NCBI GenBank assembly: GCA_001579985.1
Contig: LRSR01010347.1
Location: 1 to 23,383 of the forward strand
Source: Hypsibius dujardini
Lineage: Eukaryota > Tardigrada > Eutardigrada > Parachela > Hypsibiidae
Reading direction: 5' to 3'
Length of the DNA stretch: 23,383 bases
Shown piece after piece: positions 1 through 8,890 of the stretch (positions are counted from its first letter, which is position 1; each line of letters starts with the position of its first letter). The position numbers and the translations under genes were made by a program. A model generated the notes under the pieces. It was not told where the DNA came from. It saw nothing but the letters and a program-made list of their open reading frames with translations, and did no database searches.

Positions 1-1447
1 CAGGTAAATACGGATCACTATACATAAATTGGATTTAAATTAAGTATTGAGCTATTTTAGCCCGGTTTTCCTTCGGTAAAATTAAACACTACAACAGCGA
101 TTCGTTATGGATCATAAAAAATATTAAAATTGGTGAGTTGTGAGAATAATTATATTTATAGTGGAGGTAAGACTAAATAATAAAACTCCATTCGAATCTA
201 GGAAAAGACAAAAATGTAGATTGCCGATTTCCTACGATGAATTCCATGCGTGAAGAGATACCGGAGATTCCAAGTCGTGTTAATGCACGCGCTCCTTCAA
301 CGTCATCCGATGCCTCGTGTGCCTCCTTTATTTCGGATCCTACGGGGAAATATTAGCGGCGTTCGTCTGCAGAGGTAGTGCAGGAATGCTATGTGGCTGT
401 GAAACTCAATAGGCGACGTCGCTTCACAGTGAGGTGTTGGACCACGCCCAACAAGTCCCCATATCCAATCATTATAGCTCTTTAACTCACTAGTACCTTG
501 CTAAGTTAGTAAGTCTATCTACTCTATTAACCCTATTCTGCTGCTACAGCTAATTACTTGTACGTAATTCTGATGCATGTTCTATTTATTATAACTTCTA
601 TAGTTAACACTTTACTATATAATCATATGCTTTATTAGTTTTAGGGGCAATTATTCATCTTCTTTCCTTTCTTCCTATTCTCATTCTCTACATATCTATA
701 CTTTCAGTCTAATAAACTTGTTATCTATCAAACTTCCTGTTGATAGACCTAACAATCACCAACGAAACTCGACCTGGATTTCACCTACCGGCGATTAGGA
801 TAACTAATAGACACCAAATTGTGCTGAATCATCGGTTATGAGCTTGAATGCCGCGAACAACCGGAATCGGACGCAGCTTAGCCTGTGTTCCGAGCAGGGT
901 TTATTTTAAGGGCATTTTTAATGTAACACAAACCCGGTTAGAATGTTTTTAAGCTCGTGCTGCGCGCGTTTGCTCTCGTTTTTCATCACTGAATCTAGCA
1001 TACGAAAACTAGGATTGTCATGAGACTGAACATTTTTCTGTATAGCGAAAAATTCCGTCTGAAGCACATTTGTCTAGTCTATAATACTGTTTTCTTGCCG
1101 AACAACCAGAGGAACGGTAACAGTTCTGGATATAACAGTTCTGGACAGTTCTGGACAGTTCTCGATTCCCGCAAACGGAAATGAGAGAGCACTAAAATTG
1201 AATTTTACTGGAAACCTTCGCTTGTTCATTCGTTTGTGCGTTTTTATCCGCTGTTTGTCCTGCTCAGGCGCTCAAAGACCATCGCATCTCGAGGGGCATT
1301 AAAGTGCTGGAACTTGCTCCTAGTGCACACGTCACCACTCCCCGAGTCAAGCCATTTTCCTCGGTTAACGCGGACTGAATTCCGCTGAATGATAAAGGGC
1401 TCTGAGTAATTTACAAAAAAATGCTTCCGTCGCATCAAACACTCCTC
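1..1447. other. Intergenic stretch, no gene recognised
   Basis: No open frame with coding character or recognisable domain was seen on either strand. The only small structure is a short direct repeat at about 1126-1163, where the ten-base word cagttctgga recurs with minor changes. The right end is the 3' flank of the minus-strand membrane-protein gene. A minus-strand AATAAA hexamer lies at about 900-905, but it is more than 500 bp past the stop codon and may be fortuitous. Confidence 0.5.
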
Positions 1448-3387
1448 TCAAATCTCTGACTCTTCCACTTTCGGCGCTGCCGGCGTGGGAAAAATCTCTT
1501 CATACGCGGGCGGTGCATCCACATCTCGGGAAACGGTCGACACGATCGGCGTTCCAATGGGGATTGCGACATTACTCCTCCCGCGGCGGATTGTGTACCG
1601 CACCGCCGGCGCCTGTTGGCCATTCCGACGTCCCGTTTGCGTGTTCCCGGCACGACCCCGGAGAAACTCTTGAACCGATCGTCGCGGACGTCTAGCGGCC
1701 GCTCCTGGGCGGGACTTGGCAAACCGCTGACAGCCCCAACAGATGAGCATAACGACGAGAAGGACCCCCAACAGGATGCCGCAAATGATAGCAGTCATCT
1801 CGCTGTCAGAGAAATCGCTGAAGTCCCAGGGCTTGCTGTAGGACAACGGACGCCAGGGTTTCACGGTGGGCGTGGCCCGTGTCGATGGAGCTGTACAATC
1901 GTAGGCTTGACCGGTTTCTTTCCCTTTAGCCGGGTTACGGCCGACATTGGGACTGTACTCGGCGGGGCAGTTGATCCGGTTGCCGGGTTCGCAGAATTTA
2001 TCCCTTGGAATGTAGCCGCGAAGAGCAGGGCAATATAGTTCCCATGGATTGAGGAAAGTGCCTTCGACTTTCTTCTCTGCAATGGCAACTTGTTACAATG
2101 TGTATACATGACAGATACGATCACGTGGTGTTTACATACAATGTGGGACATGACAGACACGATCACGTGGTGTTTAGTTACAATGTGGGACAAGACAGAT
2201 ACGATCACGTGGTGTTTACATACAATGTGGGACATGACAGACACAATCACGTGGTGTTTACATACAATGTGGGACATGACAGACACGATCACGTGGTGTT
2301 TACATACAAGGTGGGACATTGCAGACACGATCACGTGGTGTTTACATACAAGGTGGGACAAGACAGATACGATCACGTGGTGTTTTCAATACAATGTGGG
2401 ACATGACAGACACGATCACGTGGTGTTTAGACACAATGTCTATACATGTTCAAGGGATATTCTGAATGGGCACAAACACGGTAACTGATGAAGCCTCATT
2501 TCCAGACAGCTATTTCAAAACAGACAGACAGACAGCCTCTCATTTCCAGACGCAAGACAAATGTCAACCAAGCCAGTGAATTAAAGATCGACTGCATGCT
2601 TTATCGTGTAGTCTTCATTACTTGCACCTCGAAGCACAATAAAGTCCAAAATGATTGGATCGTCCAGGAGATGATCCGATTGAGTTAATTCTGCGTTCCG
2701 TATGAAGCGTATCTCCAGCGAGGGTTCTCGACTGTACGCCGTCAAGTACTGTGCGAAGGATGTAACTGAGATGGGACTGCTTCGGGATGACCGAGTGAGA
2801 TTCTTCACCAGCGTATCATTCCCCCGATAAAACTCCACAGAATCTCCATAAAGAACTGTGAGCGAGCTGGAAGTCAAGTTTACGAGTTAAATTACTGTAA
2901 CAATATGAGATTAACATGTACGTTATATTTAAATTGAAAATTAAAACAAATCCCGCATATATCAAGAGATGTCAAATAGTTGAGTGTGCTTACAAGAAAT
3001 TGATGTATATCGCGTATTTATTTTGTGTCTGCCAGTCGGCACACAGAGGCACCGTCACGGTAACGTTACAGCTGTCTGTCGGATACGCGTCCAAAACCAA
3101 TTTTCCGGCTCTCCCTGCTCCGCCATCTGTTGTGTCGCCCCGCGAGCACGGAAGGAGCACAGGGCTCGCGGATCGACACGCGCGGTAGAGACCTAATCCA
3201 AAAAGCAGAATTTGTTTTTTAAACGCAAAATCGGCTTCACACAAATGTGTCGCATTTTAGGCTCACTCGTGCGGGGATAAGTGTTCTGCTGTCCATCGGA
3301 TAGATGTAACATAAGCATCAAGAAAGGAATATTGGGAAGCAGCTTCGAAATGTCCATTCCCATTGCAGACAGACCCAATGACTGCAT
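1448..3387 (-). CDS. Type I single-pass membrane protein with PPxY tail, three exons
   Basis: I rebuilt exons 3387-3267, 2855-2622 and 2076-1448, all with phase-1 junctions, giving 327 residues. The ATG at 3385-3387 begins an N-terminus whose hydrophobic run (about residues 21-30, PFLMLMLHLS-like) reads as a signal peptide. The ectodomain has two N-glycosylation sequons (NDT and NLT, in exon 2) and four cysteines in exon 3 (C134, C147, C155, C179). A transmembrane helix spans about residues 212-235 and is followed by a basic stop-transfer stretch. The cytoplasmic tail carries PPAY at 307-310, a class I WW-domain ligand typical of proteins bound by NEDD4-type ubiquitin ligases. The ligand and family are not recognised. 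The exon 2 donor could instead be six bases earlier, also in phase. The exon 1 acceptor was chosen because it matches the phase of a GTGAGC donor. A receptor, adhesion or sorting role is inference. Confidence 0.6.
2092..2440. repeat. 42-bp tandem repeat, eight units, each with a CACGTG site
   Basis: The word gatcacgtggtg starts at 2119, 2161, 2203, 2245 (here aatcacgtggtg), 2287, 2329, 2371 and 2413. Spacing is exactly 42 bp with substitutions only and no indels. The array lies inside intron 2 (2621-2077) of the membrane-protein gene. Because 42 is divisible by three it stays open in several frames on both strands, which creates long but probably meaningless ORFs. The palindrome CACGTG is kept in all eight units. 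Confidence 0.95.
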
Positions 3388-4386
3388 AAAATCCCTACGC
3401 CATATAGATCGAACAAGCCATTAAGCCCTCATCAACAGCAGGTGGTGAAAAATCTACCGTAGAAGGCAGTACGGCTGTTCTGTTAACAAGAAGGAAAAGT
3501 GAGACAGCAAAGGTCATGAAAGATAACGAGAAGTCCGAGATATCCGTGCGGATATCGCAACACTAGACAGTCAGAATATTGCGATAAAAGGAATATTGCG
3601 ATAGATCATTCGTGCTCACTGCTGCCCATGTCATCATTTCCTCTTAAGGGGAGATTGAAAGGGATTTTTGACGGACATTGAAAAGGCGCTGCATGTTTCT
3701 GCTCTGCTTCAGTTTCTTTCTTTATTTATCGGCTGCAAAATGTGTGCTCCTAAGCAAGTTCTAAAACTCGTCCCGGCCTTGCTGTGTAACGTTTTGTGGA
3801 CTCTGGTGGGAATTGTCCGTGACCCAGCGCAGTACGGAATAGTATCGCTTATTCGCTCTTGCGTGTTGTGCTTTCTTTTATAAAAAACAATGTGAAACAG
3901 TTATTGTTTAGGCCCGAGCCACAAACGCAATCCGATTACAGTGTTGGTTCCTTGTGACGGCTCCAATCTTGATGACTCCTCAAACTTGCCTGAATCGTGA
4001 TATTTTGATTCCCATTCTTTCCATCATGTTAAAAATTGTCTGAGTCCGTTCGTTCCCGGTTCCTGATCCCTTGCTGTGTTATGGGCAAATGGAGCCATTT
4101 GAATTTCGATTAGAACTATGTTCCCCTCTCCCCTTAGTGCCATGTATGAGAGAGCGGTATTTAATTAATTATTTTTGCAGATGTTGATTTTGCCAAAAAA
4201 GATGGGGTCAAATTTGTGAATTCACCAAACACGACCCACCGAAGGAACACTGCAGGTCATAAAAGCAGTCCACGTCCGGACTGAATCTATTTATGGATTT
4301 ATGAAACAGGCACGCTTAAGGTAGGGACATTTCATTAAAGTAAGGATGCAGGCAGTTCTGTGCAATCAAATGGAAGAACTCGTCGG
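3388..4386. other. Intergenic, upstream of the membrane-protein gene; no gene recognised
   Basis: This should contain the promoter of the minus-strand membrane-protein gene, but no convincing TATA or other element was identified. A near-perfect palindrome, gatatccgtgcggatatc, lies at about 3537-3556, followed by two copies of aatattgcgata. A plus-strand 47-residue hydrophobic ORF begins at an ATG near 3739 and stops at 3883. It has no recognisable domain and no splice context, so I do not call it a gene. Confidence 0.45.
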
Positions 4387-4502
4387 TGGTCAGACCCGGT
4401 CGGAAGAAATGACGAATACGGCGGTGGTCAGACCCGGTCGGAAGAAATGACGAATACGGCGGTGGTCAGACCCGGTCGGAAGAAATGACGAATACGGCGG
4501 CG
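4387..4502. repeat. 38-bp tandem repeat, three copies
   Basis: Three near-identical copies of a 38-bp unit containing ggtggtcagacccggtcgga and ending gaagaaatgacgaatacggc run head to tail from about 4387 to 4500. The last copy breaks off at gcggcggggatc. The surrounding open frames have no ATG and no recognisable product. Confidence 0.85.
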
Positions 4503-4839
4503 GGGATCCCGAAAATCGCACACTATCCGAGACTGCGGTCGAACCAACTGATTGTGGATTGCTTCTTTGGGATGTGTTACGCATACGCGTAATTGTGGCT
4601 GTATGTGAAGCGGTTGATGAATAGCACTCATCGGATGCGGACAGAGACTCCAGAACAGATGGGAAAACTAAGAATACACATACTAATAAGGACAAACATT
4701 ATTACTACACTACTATGTGAAACTATTTCTACCGTCTGGAACTTAGTAGATGCGTCATTTTCAGTGTTGCGATTCCGCAAATGCGCGCAAGAACCGCTTT
4801 TAAGAAAGGAGAGCCAATAGCAACAGAAGTGCATCAGAA

Positions 4840-4870
4840 AGGGTGTTCAAAGTTCGCTTATTTGCAGTAA
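4840..4870 (+). repeat. Solo terminal arm of a miniature inverted-repeat element
   Basis: The segment gggtgttcaaagttcgctta plus the following tttgcag matches the outer part of the terminal inverted repeat of the intact element at 4970-5278 in the same orientation. It has no partner arm nearby, so it is probably a truncated or recombined copy. Inverted 13-base words (attacgtaatcaa near 4901 and ttgattacataat near 4941) lie between it and the intact element. Confidence 0.6.
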
Positions 4871-4969
4871 TAATTCAATTCAATAAGGGACCTTAAAAAT
4901 ATTACGTAATCAAGGGAGGGTGAGTAAAAATGTAGATTTTTTGATTACATAATATATGGATGATCTCTA

Positions 4970-5278
4970 AGGGTATTCCAAGTTCGCTTATTTGCAGCGA
5001 TTATTTCGCTAATTCAAACTCGCTAATCTCCCTAGTTTTGCACGCCCTTGCAACGGTGATACGAGGACACGCCCCCTGGCTTGCCTGAGGCTCTGTCTCC
5101 TTCGCTAATCTCAACTGACATGGACCACTCACAAGACAGATGCACACAATTAGCGAGCAGAATAAGCGAGAAAAGCAGCTCCTTGGCTGTTTTTCTCGCT
5201 CTTCTTCAAAACCAAGGAGATTAGCGAGGTTGAAATAGCAAAATAAACGCTGCAAATAAGCGAACTTTGAATATCCTC
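4970..5278. mobile_element. Miniature inverted-repeat transposable element, about 309 bp
   Basis: The left arm (about 4970-5031) begins agggtattccaagttcgctt and pairs with the reverse complement of the right arm (about 5217-5278), which ends cgaactttgaatatcct. The arms are about 60 bp with roughly 85 per cent identity by eye and share words such as cgctaatctcc. There is no coding capacity, so it must rely on a transposase in trans. The autonomous family and the target-site duplication could not be identified. Confidence 0.8.
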
Positions 5279-5461
5279 AAGATATGATTTAGAATTGCGT
5301 CCACTTTTAAAGCCTTTTTAACTTTTAATAATATATTAAATATTTAGATTCTTTTAATGAAAAAAGCGAGAGGAGCTATTTTTGGCTTCACTTATTGAAG
5401 ATTGGGACTACTGGCGAGTTTTGGCACAAGCCCTTTAAAATGTCAGGCTAGTTCCGATACT

Positions 5462-6110
5462 TGTGGAATAATGGAATAATTTCCCATAAGCCACATGGTT
5501 AAGGCCTATGGCCACCTATACACTTTCCCTACAGCAGTGGAATAATGGAATAATTTCCCATAGGCTATATGCTTAAGACCCATGGCTACCCACACACTTT
5601 CCCTACAACAGTGGAATAATGGAATAATTTCCCATAGGCCACATGGTTAAGGCCTATGGCCACCTATACACTGTCCCTACAGCAGTGGAATAATGGAATA
5701 ATTTCCCATCATACACATGGTAGGCCTATGCCACCTATACACTGTCCCTCACAGTGGAATAATGGAATAATTTCCCATAGGCCACATGGTTAAGGCCTAT
5801 GGCCACCCATACACTTTCCCTACAGCAATGGAATAATGGAATAATTTCCCATAGGCTACATGGTTAAGGCCTATGGCCACCTATACACTGTCCCTTCAAC
5901 AGTGGAATAATGGAATAAACTCCATAGGCCACATGGTTAAGGCCCTACAGCAGTGGAATAATGCAATAAATTCATAGGCTATATGCTTAAGGCCCATGGC
6001 TACCCACACACTGTCCCTACAGCAATGGAATAGTGGAATAATCTCCGTAGGCCACATGCTTAAGGCCCATGACTGTCACTACAGCAGTGGAATAATGGAA
6101 TAATCCTTGC
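5462..6110 (+). repeat. Left 74-bp satellite array
   Basis: About nine to ten units start at gtggaataatggaataat, near 5462, 5537, 5611, 5685, 5754, 5827, 5902, 5953, 6030 and 6087. Full units are 74 bp; some are shortened. Each full unit contains a hairpin of ccataggcc and ggcctatgg around a 10-base loop, and a repeated ggaataat word. The same satellite recurs in opposite orientation at 21676-22146. A stray unit start (actggaataatggaacaatag) near 6704 shows that the foldback element at 6121-6690 landed inside or beside the array. Confidence 0.92.
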
Positions 6111-6120
6111 AATACCTCGG

Positions 6121-6690
6121 TACTAACTTGGGGAAGTTTTCAACTGTCGAATTCAGAATCTTTCCAAATTTTTTTTTCATTAAGGTCTGATTTAGTATTG
6201 AATATAAAAATGTTTTTCGCTGATAAAGCTAAAAATGGTTTTTTGTCGCTGAATTTTAAAGTTGGCACTTGCTTCAATAGACTAGCTGCTGTGTACCGTC
6301 AATCGATTGTTTGGTTGAAAGCCATGTGCTGTTCAGTTGGTTGACTGTTGATTAACTAAGTTTTTGGTTGTAGTGAAAATCAACTGAATGACGATGCTGA
6401 AAAACATAATCAAGCAATCAATGACCGGCCAAACTACTATGACAAAATAAACGCCAATCAATCAACAATCAAACGAACAGTCTGCACAATTTCAATCAAA
6501 CAATCAACTGACGGTACATTGCAGCAAGTCTTCTGAGGCAATTGCCGACTTTGAAAATTCACCGACAAAAAGTTTTTTTAGCTTGACCGGCGAAACAATT
6601 TTTATCTTCATTACTAAATTATGTCTAAATGAAAAAAATATTTTGAAACGGTTCTAAATTCGACAGTTGAAAACGTTCCCAAGTAAATGT
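6121..6690. mobile_element. Foldback element with about 200-bp arms
   Basis: The left arm begins tactaacttggggaagttttc and the right arm ends gaaaacgttcccaagta, its imperfect reverse complement. Pairing continues inward through aactgtcgaatt, the T-rich block before cattaaggtctgattta, and tgtaccgtcaatcgattgtt, opposed by aacaatcaactgacggtaca near 6500. The arms therefore cover roughly 6121-6325 and 6492-6690, around a short centre rich in caatcaa words. No protein is encoded. Its position immediately after the left satellite array suggests secondary insertion into that array. Confidence 0.8.
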
Positions 6691-6942
6691 GAGTAATGCC
6701 AGACTGGAATAATGGAACAATAGAATGTTATGTATGCAACCACGGTTTTGCGATGCAGTATTTTTGTAACGATCAACAGACCTACAGCAGTATAGTGCTA
6801 GGCTTGATAAATGGATGGCCACATAAAGAAACAGAGAAACTTGTCTTTCACTCAAACAACAGAAGCCAAACACACGTATAAAACAAAGTCGAGAAGCACA
6901 CTACAGCATAGTAAAAAAAAGTTCAGTCGTGGCAGAATATTG

Positions 6943-8856
6943 CTAGACTTCTTCGTCATCATCAGAGCTTGACTCGCTACTGCCGTCTCTAGAGAGGTAA
7001 GCGTTGCGGTGCGTAGCCAAGCAGTCCAAATAGAAAAGATGTCGCTTTAATGGAATCCGGTTCAGCACTGACCTGAACCGCCCAAAGAAGGCGTTCGTTT
7101 GTTCAGCTGACTGTGTGTTCCGTTTCTTGAGGTCGGGATACAGTCGCTTGATGTGGTCTGGATTGTAGGTTGTCTGGCATTCTTTTCGCTTGTGGTTTCG
7201 TAGGTGGAAGACATCCAACACTTTCAGAGGCTTCCTCCAAAGTTGGTCATATGGCGCAGGTAGAGGCAGAGGTGCTTGGGCTGCCTTAGTCCGTTCAAGG
7301 TTGCACATGTTGTCGAAGACGATGACCTGCTTGTGCCATTCTTCGGGCGGAATGTTGTCCTGCTTGACCCGGTGATATAAGGTAGTGATGGCCGAGAGCA
7401 GCACTTGTGTTGGAGACTCAGACCTAAATAAATGGATAAAGAACTATTTCGTCAATGTGAAATATGCTACCCTTACTACCTTGATCTGAAATTATAACTT
7501 ACTTGAAAAGGGGAACGATGGAACTTATTTGTCCACAAGGTCGCACGTTAAGGAGGATTCCACGTGATCGAGGAGACTTCAACGGTAGTGCAAGTCGGAT
7601 TTGGGCAGCCTCCATAGCCTTAGGTGATTGCTCAATGTCAGTTCTGACCTTCTTTCGGCGATCCCCAAGGTCCTTGGAACAGCGAGACTCCAATATGTCG
7701 TTGAAATTCATTTCTTCTGTTGCTGATTTGTCGACTGCTGCGAGGAATTCCTTCAGATCTAACCGGCAATAGTTTGTTTTTTTAACATTTTACTTTACTG
7801 GTTGATGAATCATATTTCTCAAATTCTCTTACGAGAAAAATGAATTGCGAATTAACCGTTCAGTCGACCGCGCCGTTGCCCCCCCCAACCTAGCGTCAAA
7901 AGTGACTATGCGCGGGGGGATTCGTTAAGTTCTTTACATGTTAAAGCTTGTCCGCCCTCGCTCAGCTGGGGCCGGGCAAGGTAGGCCGAGGGGGTAGGTT
8001 TTTTTTGGCACCCCTTCCAGCAGCCTTGCCAACCCCTCCGGACTGGCCTCAATCTGCCACTGTCGTGACTCACATCAATATCTGCTAAGCGTTTCAATAA
8101 CCCGTTACCTGGGGTGCCGAGAAGCTGTGACATTTGTTCCAGGTCGATTTCTTGGCGGAATGTAGCCAGCTCCAACTTCTTGTGCGGAGTCTGTAGCAGT
8201 CGCGCCTGCTGGCAATGTAATTCACAGTATACTGAAGCTGATGTTGGTTGGTTAGGGCAGACGGGCGGTAGATTGGCGTTTGGCATGCCGGTAACGGTGT
8301 ACTACATAAAAGAAATCAAACGCGTATTTAGTTTTATTTAAATACTACAGCCAACCGGATGGGAATAGCACACTAAGACGATTAGTGGGCTAAAAGGAAC
8401 AAACTTTGCAGATATAAAAACAATCAGTAAATTTGGCCGTTTAACAACCAGTCTGCAGAATTTGTTTAATTTACCAAATTTAAAAACATCCTTAATTAAC
8501 TGAGTTTACGATATATTGGTTATCAGTACCCTTCCTTATCGCACTGGGCCAACCCCCTCCCCCGCATTAATACCTCAGAAACTGTCGGGCAGATTTCGCC
8601 AATTTTGTTTTAATTGCCATCCCCAAGAGAGCGGCAGTGTTTCGAGTTTCTCATTACTACCCGCCGTTCATGCACACTTTTATATTCAAATTTCGGTAAT
8701 TTTAACTGAATATAATTAATTACTCCTATCTTCCACATTTCCATGACATCACTAGAACAATCGCCGTCCCGGTTCCAGTAAAAATTTATCCAAGGTCATT
8801 ACATCCGCAATATAATTTATTTTTTAGTGAGATATTTGGAACAAAAACATTATCAC

Positions 8857-8890
<34 letters not shown>

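Noticed and set aside
1861-2488. Repetitive ORFs on both strands over the 42-bp array
   Set aside because: Unit length is a multiple of three, so frames stay open by construction, and the array lies in an intron of the membrane-protein gene.
3668-3883. 71-codon hydrophobic plus-strand ORF
   Set aside because: The frame opens at TTG; the first ATG leaves 47 residues with no domain or splice partner.
4390-4695. Minus-strand ORF with a signal-peptide-like start and PPPYSS
   Set aside because: It has no ATG at the start and its end runs through the 38-bp tandem repeat.
5462-6110. CRISPR-like array
   Set aside because: Units are contiguous 74-bp satellites without unique spacers, in a genome with spliceosomal introns.
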